From the NCBI RefSeq assembly GCF_051201685.1, contig NZ_CP179213.1:2046001-2110000 (forward strand): 64,000 nt of DNA, given 5' to 3'. The position numbers and the translations under genes are program-made. The notes beneath the pieces were generated by a model, which saw only the letters and a list, made by a program, of their open reading frames with translations, did not search any database and was not told the DNA's origin. Positions 35,808 to 43,688 of this stretch are shown here, piece by piece. Each line of letters opens with the position of its first letter. The stretch's first letter is position 1. The stretch is from Luminiphilus sp051201685 (GTDB lineage: Bacteria > Pseudomonadota > Gammaproteobacteria > Pseudomonadales > Halieaceae).

Positions 35808-36623
35808 TTAACTGCCCCCCAGGAATAATGAACTGGGGGGGGAATTCTGTGGTAACTCAAAGCGCCGAGGGTAGGTGATTGATTGCAAATAAAGCCCCTC
35901 CGCCCCCGCTGTATCACCACCAAGTGTCCTATCTTTGCCTGCAAGCAGCTCCGCAATCCATTCGCATGGCCGCAAACCTAAACCTACCATTTGAAGTGAG
36001 CCCACTAAGTTACGAACCATGTGATACAGAAATGCATTCGCTTCAATATCGAGCACCACAAAGTCGCCAACCCGCTTCACACTAACCTCAAGAATTTCCC
36101 GTATGGGATGCCTGGCTTGACACTGAGCAGCACGAAACGCACTAAAGTCGTGTTCACCACAGAGGGCTTGGCTGGCGTCGTGCATCGCTTGCGCGTCCAA
36201 AGGTTTACGACAGTGACTCACCAGGCCCACATGATGCGGCGACTGAATACCTGTATTACTGATTATGTATCGGTAACGCCGTGACGTCGCGCTGAACCGC
36301 GCGTGAAATTCCTCAGGCACCGATTTTGACCAGTGCACTCTGACCGTCGCGGGAAGATGACGATTGACTCCCATAACCCAGGCTTTCTGGGAGCGACCAA
36401 CGGGATCATCAAAGTGCACAATTTGTGCAACACCATGAACAGCCGTATCGGTTCTCCCCGCACAATGCGTGGTAACGGGACAGGTGGCGATTTTGCTCAG
36501 CGCTTGCTCCAGCGTTGCTTGGACCGTTGCCACAGGAAGATGAGGCTGCGCCTGCCATCCACAAAAGCTGCCGCCATGGTAGCTCACGCACAGTGCAACA
36601 CGTGTACCCTCGGGCCAGCTCAC
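35808..36623 (-). CDS. truA: tRNA pseudouridine synthase A
   Basis: An enzyme of about 271 residues that makes pseudouridine 38-40 in tRNA anticodon arms. The catalytic Asp lies in CAGRTDTAVHGVAQ. I start at a GTG just after the fimV stop, which matches the family N-terminus (VALCVSYHGGSFCGWQ). An upstream in-frame start at 36707 would overlap fimV by 62 bases and add 28 unrelated residues. No strong ribosome site is seen for either. Confidence 0.9.
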   Translation of the reverse strand: MSWPEGTRVALCVSYHGGSFCGWQAQPHLPVATVQATLEQALSKIATCPVTTHCAGRTDTAVHGVAQIVHFDDPVGRSQKAWVMGVNRHLPATVRVHWSKSVPEEFHARFSATSRRYRYIISNTGIQSPHHVGLVSHCRKPLDAQAMHDASQALCGEHDFSAFRAAQCQARHPIREILEVSVKRVGDFVVLDIEANAFLYHMVRNLVGSLQMVGLGLRPCEWIAELLAGKDRTLGGDTAGAEGLYLQSITYPRRFELPQNSPPSSLFLGGS

Positions 36624-36645
36624 TGCGCTAAATGAGGAAAACGGC

Positions 36646-38961
36646 TCAGTCAATATTAATGAGGAGCTCGCGAGCCTCTGCCTGCTGCCGTAAATCCCCT
36701 GCAGCAATCACCTCTTTTAATACCGGGCGGGCTCCATCCTCGTCTCCCATATCTATGTAAGCTCTTGCAAGATCCAGCTGTGTGTCGACGGGATCAACTT
36801 CCGCAGCATAGACCAAGCCTTCGGGCTCTTTGTCGGCCTCAGCAAGTGGCGGCGGCACATCCGAGCCGAGGACCTCAGCCAACTCGGGGGGCAGCGCAGC
36901 GTTTTGCTGGGCAAAAGGATCATCAGAAAGGTAACTCAATGTATCACTCGCGGCCCCTGTCTCTGTTGTACCTGACGTGGCGCTGTCTGAGGATTTCAAA
37001 TCGGTGCTGTCGTCGGAATCTCTTGGCACTGGATCGGCATACGGCATGATTTCATCGAGGACCTCTTCCTCAAGATCCAAGGTCAACGGCGCATCCGAAA
37101 CGGGCTCTGCAAGTTCACCTAAATCGAGATTGCTCGCTGCAGGTATAACTTCAGAGAGCATTCTTGAGGCCTCGCCAAAGGCATGCCCGTTACCCATACC
37201 TTTCAGTTTTTGGGCGGTGCTTTTTGCCTCTTCTTGCCGGTCGTTTTTGAGATAAATTTCGACCATCTTAAGCAGTGCTCGCGAATCCTCCGGGTTTGCC
37301 TGTGCCGCTGACTCCAGTAGATTGAGCGCTTGTTGGTGACGTCCATAAGCCATGTAGATGTCAGCTTCAGCAATAGCATCAGTCACCACGCTTTCATCGA
37401 CGTAGTCGTTGTGCAGTCGTTGCCCATACCCTCGCTCACCATCGCTAGTTGGCTGGGTAGCCGTATTTTCCACCCCTGCTTGCGCCTGCACGGGGGCTGC
37501 TGCCTGAGAAGGCGCTGGTGCTGGAGCTGGAGCTGCCGCAGGTCTGGGGTCTAACTCTTTTGGCCTGCTGACCGAGGGTTCCCGCTCAGTGGGAAGGTTG
37601 CGCTTCAAAATCATGACGGGCTGTTGAACGCGTCGTGAATACACCACGGCTCCAATGCCCAACAAGGCGACCCCCCCCAAAGCAAAGGCCCACCAAGGAA
37701 AACCCCGGTTGATTGGGGCAAAAGTGCGAGCGCTCGCGGTGTCTTTTACATCAGCATTGGCATCAGCGACTGTGGACTCACGCTGTGCCGCTAGCTGCGC
37801 CTCTAATGCTGCAATCTGCTGGTCTTTTAGGACAACCAAATTACGCAGGTTTCCCATCTGCTCCGATAGCGCTGTTAACCTCGCCTGAATTTCTAACAGT
37901 TCACTCGCGTTTGGACCCGCCTCACTCCCACCCACGCTGCTCTGGCCTACGGCATTCGAGGCTTCAACTGCTTTTGGTATCTCCGCGACCGGATTGGGCT
38001 GTGAATCTGAGCCCACAGCAAGGTTGCTGCTCTCGTCGAGTTCACTAGACGTCGCCCTATCTTCTTCACTAGGGGCAAACGCGGCCTCAAAGGGGTCATC
38101 AGCTATTGACTCGTCTTCGGTTGCAACGTCAGCCACAACTCTCAATGCTGGGGTGCGACGGATACCATCTCGCCAGTCCTGATTGGCCTGATCAACCGCC
38201 AACAAGGCCTCATTCTGAGAGGTCAAAATGTCGCCTTCAGAGGGCATTTCCAACACATAGCCAGCCTTCAGCCCGTTGATGTTCCCCCCCAAAAATGCAT
38301 CTGAATTCATTTGCACGGTCGCGAGCATTGTTTGCTCTACCGTGGCGCCCTGAGGCACCGCCTCAAGAGCAATCTCCCATAACGTATCAGCATGCTGCAC
38401 CAAGTACCGGCCACCTACGCTGGGGCCTGCCTGGGTGTCTCTAGCAAATTCTCTGTCGGACATGTCCTCGGATGGAGCGGAGGCCGCCAACTGGGAAATC
38501 GTCGCATCCAAGGCTGCACGGTCCTGCTCTTCAGTAGACGCTGTGGCACTAAACCCTCGGCTTTGGGCGCTGCTTGTTGAGTCGATGGGCAAATCGACCA
38601 GTACGGTATATTCGCGCAACAAGCGCCCGTCAGGCCAACGCGTCTCAACCAAAAAGTCTAAGTAGGGCTCGAGTAGTGGCTTCGTCGACGTCAGAATAAT
38701 CCGCGCCGCGCTGTCATCAACCAGCACCTCGAATTTAATATTTGTGAGGAAGTAAGCCCGGTCGATACCTAGGCGATCGAAAGCGCTCTGCGTGCCTAAA
38801 CGAACCCTGATGTCATCAGCTGTAAGGTCCTGAACATCGAGCAGGGTTACCTCAGCAGACAAAGGCTCATTTAGGTAGGACTTAAGGGTTATGTCCCCAA
38901 GACCCAGCGCCCAAGCGCCGGAGGGTGACAGAACCGCCAGCAAGATGACGTACCGCCACAA
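36646..38961 (-). CDS. fimV: FimV-type peptidoglycan-binding polar/pilus assembly protein
   Basis: A large inner-membrane protein of about 771 residues. In order: signal peptide (MWRYVILLAVLSPSGAWA), FimV N-terminal domain (LGLGDITLKSYLNEPL), LysM-like domain (near 185-240), a coiled coil, a membrane helix (near 425-445), an acidic disordered cytoplasmic region with TPR repeats, and the FimV C-terminal motif (QLDLARAYIDMGDEDGAR). FimV governs type IV pilus assembly and polar localisation in Pseudomonas. I start at a TTG with a perfect AGGAGG seven bases upstream; ATGs at 39009 and 38994 have no such site. Confidence 0.9.
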   Translation of the reverse strand: MWRYVILLAVLSPSGAWALGLGDITLKSYLNEPLSAEVTLLDVQDLTADDIRVRLGTQSAFDRLGIDRAYFLTNIKFEVLVDDSAARIILTSTKPLLEPYLDFLVETRWPDGRLLREYTVLVDLPIDSTSSAQSRGFSATASTEEQDRAALDATISQLAASAPSEDMSDREFARDTQAGPSVGGRYLVQHADTLWEIALEAVPQGATVEQTMLATVQMNSDAFLGGNINGLKAGYVLEMPSEGDILTSQNEALLAVDQANQDWRDGIRRTPALRVVADVATEDESIADDPFEAAFAPSEEDRATSSELDESSNLAVGSDSQPNPVAEIPKAVEASNAVGQSSVGGSEAGPNASELLEIQARLTALSEQMGNLRNLVVLKDQQIAALEAQLAAQRESTVADANADVKDTASARTFAPINRGFPWWAFALGGVALLGIGAVVYSRRVQQPVMILKRNLPTEREPSVSRPKELDPRPAAAPAPAPAPSQAAAPVQAQAGVENTATQPTSDGERGYGQRLHNDYVDESVVTDAIAEADIYMAYGRHQQALNLLESAAQANPEDSRALLKMVEIYLKNDRQEEAKSTAQKLKGMGNGHAFGEASRMLSEVIPAASNLDLGELAEPVSDAPLTLDLEEEVLDEIMPYADPVPRDSDDSTDLKSSDSATSGTTETGAASDTLSYLSDDPFAQQNAALPPELAEVLGSDVPPPLAEADKEPEGLVYAAEVDPVDTQLDLARAYIDMGDEDGARPVLKEVIAAGDLRQQAEARELLINID

Positions 38962-38968
38962 TGTCAGT

Positions 38969-38974
38969 CCTCCT
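38969..38974 (-). promoter_or_regulatory. Perfect ribosome-binding site before a TTG start of fimV
   Basis: AGGAGG on the minus strand is seven bases from the TTG at 38961-38959. It decides the fimV start and gives an ideal signal peptide. Confidence 0.65.
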
Positions 38975-39119
38975 GTTATACCGTACTTACCCATGCAGTT
39001 TCTCAGCATTACATTTTGGGTCCGACTTTGCGGGTCCCTCTGAACGTTACAATAACCGGTTTTTCCGGATTTTTGTCTATTTGAAGCCCTAACCTAGCAA
39101 CTTTTCCCGGATAACACCG

Positions 39120-40142
39120 TTAAAGGTGCTCTTTAACGAGTAGCTCAGCTATTTGAATACTGTTTAACGCTGCTCCTTTACGAAGATTATCGGCGACCAC
39201 CCAAAGATTTAGACCTTTTGGGTGGGATAGATCTTCCCGGATTCTGCCGACAAAGACTGCATCATTGCCAGCGCCGTCACTTACCGCCGTCGGATATGCA
39301 CCGTCCTCAGACCCATCGACTAGGGTGACGCCCGGAGCGACTTTCAATAATTTTCGGGCAGCCTCAGCCGTTAACTTGGTATCGGTTTCAATATGAACCG
39401 CCTCTGAGTGCCCAAAAAACACCGGCACTCGAACGCAAGTGGGGTTAACCGTGATATTGGGATCTTCCAAAATCTTTTGGGTCTCCCAAACCATCTTCAT
39501 TTCTTCACGGGTGTAGCCATTTTCCTCGAATGTGTCGATATGCGGCAGTGCATTAAAAGCGATTTGCCGAGGGTAGACCTTAGTCTCGGTAGGCTGACCA
39601 TTCAATAACCGAGCCGTTTGCCCGGCGAGTTCCTCAATGGCCGCCTTACCAGTACCGCTGACAGCTTGGTAGGTCGCCACGTTGATTCTAGAGATACCCA
39701 CGGCGTCGTAAATCGGCTTGAGGGCAACCAGCATTTGAATGGTAGAGCAATTAGGGTTGGCAATGATGCCTGTCGACTTGTAAGCCGCGATCGCCGCTGG
39801 ATTGACCTCAGGCACAACGAGGGGGATGTCCGCTTCCCGGCGAAAGTGTGAGGTATTGTCGATTACGACACATCCACTAGCTGCAGCACGGGGTGCATGT
39901 TCTTTCGAAACACTGCCACCTGCCGAGAACAGTGCTATGGCGGTCTTTGAGAAATCAAACTCTGCCAGATCAGATACCGCGATCGATTTACCTCGAAAGC
40001 GCACCGTCTTACCGACTGAGCGGGCCGACGCTAAGAGGTATAACTTACCTACCGGAAATTCTCTCTGCTCAAGAATCTCGATCATGGCCTCGCCTACCGC
40101 GCCAGTCGCACCCACAACCGCAATATCAATCGTTTTACTCAT
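39120..40142 (-). CDS. asd: Aspartate-semialdehyde dehydrogenase
   Basis: A 340-residue enzyme that reduces aspartyl phosphate on the way to lysine, methionine and threonine. The NADP motif is VGATGAVGEAM at the N-terminus; the catalytic Cys is in ANPNCSTIQM. It overlaps leuB by 4 bases (ATGA). The leuB-asd-fimV order is as in Pseudomonas. Confidence 0.95.
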   Translation of the reverse strand: MSKTIDIAVVGATGAVGEAMIEILEQREFPVGKLYLLASARSVGKTVRFRGKSIAVSDLAEFDFSKTAIALFSAGGSVSKEHAPRAAASGCVVIDNTSHFRREADIPLVVPEVNPAAIAAYKSTGIIANPNCSTIQMLVALKPIYDAVGISRINVATYQAVSGTGKAAIEELAGQTARLLNGQPTETKVYPRQIAFNALPHIDTFEENGYTREEMKMVWETQKILEDPNITVNPTCVRVPVFFGHSEAVHIETDTKLTAEAARKLLKVAPGVTLVDGSEDGAYPTAVSDGAGNDAVFVGRIREDLSHPKGLNLWVVADNLRKGAALNSIQIAELLVKEHL

Positions 40143-41236
40143 TGGCTATTTCCTTCACGGCCCTTCAACGCACTGAGCACTGCTGAGCCCATGGCCTCAG
40201 TACCCATTACAACTTCACCTTTAGCCGCTATATCAGCGGTCCTGCATCCCTCATCAAGCACTGCCGATACTGCAGCCTCCACGGCAGCCGCGGCATCGCC
40301 GGCATCGAGGGAGTAGCGCAACAACATGGCCACTGACAATATGGTCGCCAGCGGGTTGGCAATATCTTGCCCGGCAATATCGGGTGCCGAGCCGTGTACC
40401 GGCTCGTAAAGACCGGCTGAGTGCGCATTGAGTGACGCCGAAGGCAGCATGCCAATTGACCCGGTAAGCATTGCAGCAGTATCCGAGAGAATGTCACCGA
40501 AAATATTTCCAGTAACAAGAACATCAAACTGTTTGGGCTGACGCACCAGTTGCATAGCAGCGTTATCAACGTACAGGTGGTCTAATTGCACGTCTGTGAA
40601 GTCTTCGCCGATCCGCGTAACAACCTCACGCCAGAGCTGAGTAACTTCGAGAACATTCGCTTTGTCTACTGAGGTTACCCTGCCGTCGCGCTTTGCAGCC
40701 AGCTCAAACGCCAGACGCGCTATGCGTTTAATTTCACTCTCTCGGTAAATATAGGTGTTGTAACCCTCTCGCTCACCATCATCCCGGGTGCGAATACCTC
40801 GAGGCTCACCAAAATAAATGCCCCCGGTCAATTCTCTTACAATTAAAATATCGAGACCCGCCACTAATTCCGGCTTCAAACTAGAAGCATCGGCCAACTG
40901 CGGGAACAAGATCGCCGGGCGCAAATTAGCGAATAAGTCGAGGTCTGCTCGGATCGCCAGGAGACCACGCTCTGGTCGCTGCTCTGCGGGCAAGTTATCC
41001 CACTTAGGCCCCCCAACAGCACCCATCAAAAGGGCCGATGCGGATTGGGCTTTCATTCGAGTGCTTTCTGGGTAGGCTTGTCCCTCTCGATCGATGGCAA
41101 TGCCACCCAAGTTTGCCTCATCGATTTCGAGCGTGAGGCCATACAAATCGGCTACGCGCTCTAGCACTCGACGCGCCTGAACAACAACCTCGGGGCCAAT
41201 GCCGTCTCCAGGCAGCAACAATATGGAATGGCTCAT
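40139..41236 (-). CDS. leuB: 3-isopropylmalate dehydrogenase
   Basis: A 365-residue NAD-dependent decarboxylating dehydrogenase of leucine synthesis. LLPGDGIGPEV is at the start; ELTGGIYFGEPRG and the NIFGDILSD metal-binding segment are present. It starts on the last base of the leuD stop (TGATG). Confidence 0.96.
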   Translation of the reverse strand: MSHSILLLPGDGIGPEVVVQARRVLERVADLYGLTLEIDEANLGGIAIDREGQAYPESTRMKAQSASALLMGAVGGPKWDNLPAEQRPERGLLAIRADLDLFANLRPAILFPQLADASSLKPELVAGLDILIVRELTGGIYFGEPRGIRTRDDGEREGYNTYIYRESEIKRIARLAFELAAKRDGRVTSVDKANVLEVTQLWREVVTRIGEDFTDVQLDHLYVDNAAMQLVRQPKQFDVLVTGNIFGDILSDTAAMLTGSIGMLPSASLNAHSAGLYEPVHGSAPDIAGQDIANPLATILSVAMLLRYSLDAGDAAAAVEAAVSAVLDEGCRTADIAAKGEVVMGTEAMGSAVLSALKGREGNSQ

Positions 41237-41886
41237 CAGACCTCCAAGGTCTCAAATACCCAAGGAAAGCGCGCTTGATGCTGTCGCTCAAAATCGCGAA
41301 TCACCGCTTCATCTTGCAGCGTGACCCCTATGTCGTCCAAACCATTGAGGAGGCAGTTTCGACCAAAATCATCCGTTTCGAAAGGAAACGCCTCACCATT
41401 CGGCAGCTCGATTACCAATTTTTCTAGGTCCACAATAAGACTGAAGCCTTCTGTTTCATACATCTGGGCAAACAGTTGATCGACCCGATCGGCATCAAGA
41501 GCTATGGGTAACAGGCCATTCTTAAAACAGTTGGAGCGGAAGATATCGGCGAAACTTGGAGCAATGACGACACGAAAACCAGCGCCGTCTAGTGCCCAGG
41601 GCGCGTGTTCACGACTCGAGCCACAGCCAAAATTTTCTCTCGCGAGGAGAATACTTGCACCTTGATAACGTGGGAAATTTAACGGAAATTCTGTGTTCAA
41701 TGGACGCCCACTGCAATCTGCATCAGGCTGCCCCTCATCGAGGTAGCGCAACTCGTCAAAAAGATTGGGGCCAAATCCAGTCCTGCGAATCGATTTGAGA
41801 AATTGCTTGGGAATTATGAGGTCCGTATCAACGTTGGCACGATCCATTGGCGCCACTAGTCCCTCAAGCCGCTGAAACGCTTTCAT
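41236..41886 (-). CDS. leuD: 3-isopropylmalate dehydratase small subunit
   Basis: A 216-residue swivel subunit of isopropylmalate isomerase. Signatures are NVDTDLIIPKQFLKSI near residue 18 and FGCGSSREHAPWAL. It overlaps leuC (ATGA) and leuB (TGATG), indicating one translationally coupled unit. Confidence 0.96.
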   Translation of the reverse strand: MKAFQRLEGLVAPMDRANVDTDLIIPKQFLKSIRRTGFGPNLFDELRYLDEGQPDADCSGRPLNTEFPLNFPRYQGASILLARENFGCGSSREHAPWALDGAGFRVVIAPSFADIFRSNCFKNGLLPIALDADRVDQLFAQMYETEGFSLIVDLEKLVIELPNGEAFPFETDDFGRNCLLNGLDDIGVTLQDEAVIRDFERQHQARFPWVFETLEV

Positions 41887-43313
41887 CGTCTATCCTCCAT
41901 CAGATCACGGACATCGGTGAAGTGACCTGCTACAGCAGCCGCTGCCGCCATAGCTGGACTCACAAGATGCGTGCGACCACCAAACCCCTGACGCCCCTCA
42001 AAATTGCGATTTGATGTGCTCGCACATCGCTGCCCGGGTTCCAGCTTGTCTGCGTTCATAGCAAGGCACATCGAACACCCGGGTTCACGCCATTCCATGC
42101 CGGCATCTTTAAAGACCTGATCGAGCCCCTCATCTTCGGCCTGCTGTTTAACCAAACCCGAGCCCGGCACGACCAGTGCCTGGGTGATATTAGCCGCAAT
42201 CTTTTTTCCTTTGAGCACAGCAGCCGCCGCGCGCATATCTTCAATACGCGAATTGGTACAGGAACCAATAAAAATAACATCCGGTTTAATATCTGTGATC
42301 GAAATCCCGGGCTCGAGTCCCATGTAAGACAGCGCTCGCTCAAGACCCTGACGAGCAGTATCTGTCGCCATATCTTCGAGTCTTGGCACCCTTCCCGAAA
42401 CAGCAGTGACCATTTCAGGAGACGTTCCCCAGGTAACCTGGGGCTGAATCAGCGCCGCATCGAGAACGATCTCTCGATCGAACCGTGCGTCGGTATCGCT
42501 ATGCAAAGTACGCCAATAAGTTGCCGCCTGATCCCACTGGGCACCTTTGGGCGCGTAGGGGGTTGCCGCTACGTAGTCGAGAGTACAGTTATCGACAGCG
42601 ACCAGACCCGCACGGGCACCCGCCTCAATGGCCATGTTGCACAGCGTCATTCGCCCTTCCATGGTCAACTCACGAATAGCAGACCCAGCAAACTCTATGG
42701 CACACCCTGTCCCCCCGGCGGTACCAATCTCACTAATAATGGCCAGAGCAATATCTTTACCCGTCACGCCCGTGGGCAAGTCGCCCTCAACCCGTACGCG
42801 GAAATTTTTCATTTTGCGCTGTATCAGACACCCCGTGGCCAATACATGCTCCACCTCAGAGGTACCGATGCCATGAGCCAAAGCAGCCATTGCGCCATGG
42901 GTGGATGTGTGTGAGTCACCGCAAACAATGGTCATGCCGGGCAGCGTAGCGCCCTGCTCAGGACCCATAACATGCACGATACCCTGACGCACGTCGTTCA
43001 GTGGAATCTCTGGAATCTGATATTCCGCACAGTTGTCGTCTAGCGTCTGCAACTGGATACGAGACACTTGGTCTTTGACCCCCGCTAGCCCCTGAGCACG
43101 CTCACTGGCCTTCGTCGAGACGTTGTGGTCGGGTACGGCGATGTTGGCGCTAATGCGCCAAGGTTGGCGTCCGGCAAGGCGCAGCCCCTCAAACGCTTGG
43201 GGTGAAGTGACCTCATGCAGCAATTGCCGGTCTATATAAATCAAGGCTGTGCCGTCATCACGGGCCTCTACCAAATGACTTTCCCACAATTTGTCATATA
43301 AGGTTTTGCCCAT
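41883..43313 (-). CDS. leuC: 3-isopropylmalate dehydratase large subunit
   Basis: A 476-residue aconitase-family subunit. The [4Fe-4S] ligands are seen in FIGSCTNSR and in EPGCSMCLAMN. It isomerises 2- to 3-isopropylmalate. It is the first gene of the long minus-strand series, with CAGGAG-like sequence before the ATG and a hairpin 35 bases upstream. Confidence 0.97.
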   Translation of the reverse strand: MGKTLYDKLWESHLVEARDDGTALIYIDRQLLHEVTSPQAFEGLRLAGRQPWRISANIAVPDHNVSTKASERAQGLAGVKDQVSRIQLQTLDDNCAEYQIPEIPLNDVRQGIVHVMGPEQGATLPGMTIVCGDSHTSTHGAMAALAHGIGTSEVEHVLATGCLIQRKMKNFRVRVEGDLPTGVTGKDIALAIISEIGTAGGTGCAIEFAGSAIRELTMEGRMTLCNMAIEAGARAGLVAVDNCTLDYVAATPYAPKGAQWDQAATYWRTLHSDTDARFDREIVLDAALIQPQVTWGTSPEMVTAVSGRVPRLEDMATDTARQGLERALSYMGLEPGISITDIKPDVIFIGSCTNSRIEDMRAAAAVLKGKKIAANITQALVVPGSGLVKQQAEDEGLDQVFKDAGMEWREPGCSMCLAMNADKLEPGQRCASTSNRNFEGRQGFGGRTHLVSPAMAAAAAVAGHFTDVRDLMEDRR

Positions 43314-43347
43314 AAGTCATCTCCAGGAGCAGTAAAATGTGTGACGC

Positions 43348-43366
43348 GCCTTCGCCTCGTGAAGGC
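43348..43366 (-). promoter_or_regulatory. Hairpin in the leuC leader
   Basis: Arms GCCTTC and GAAGGC enclose a 7-base loop, 35 bases before the leuC start. There is no T-run after it, so it may stabilise the transcript or affect translation. Confidence 0.4.
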
Positions 43367-43621
43367 ATAATTTAAAGAGGTGTGCCGAAGTTGCCCAACG
43401 GTCTAGTGCTCCTGATTCAATAACTATGACAGGACTGAGACCACGAGTTAGGCAAACGGTAAAAAATGGCGCGGGAAGTATAACACCAAGGGGCTGAACT
43501 TAGGACTTAAAAGTGCCCAGCAAGCGCCGAATATTCATACAAAGCCCAGCTCAGATTACCGCTACGCAACCGTTGCCCCTGCCGCCGACAATGTGACTAG
43601 CTGTGCGGCTGATTTCAGTTG

Positions 43622-43641
43622 TTAAAAGCCTTCGTGAAGGC
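43622..43641 (-). terminator. Rho-independent terminator candidate after rlmKL
   Basis: On the minus strand a GCCTT-CACG-AAGGC hairpin is followed by TTTT, 48 bases after the rlmKL stop. The stem is short but GC-rich. Confidence 0.55.
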
Positions 43642-43688
43642 GCACTTCAGGCAACCAATCTTTTACAAACTTTAGTCTGCCACGAGCT

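Larger units (their letters stand above)
43314..43688. other. Intergenic region between rlmKL and leuC
   Basis: The 375-base gap holds no gene that I can support. It contains a terminator-like hairpin for rlmKL (43622-43641), a hairpin in the leuC leader (43348-43366) with the same stem arms, and a TATACT on the minus strand (43477-43482) that may be the leuC -10 element. No clear leucine-rich leader peptide was found by eye. Confidence 0.5.
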
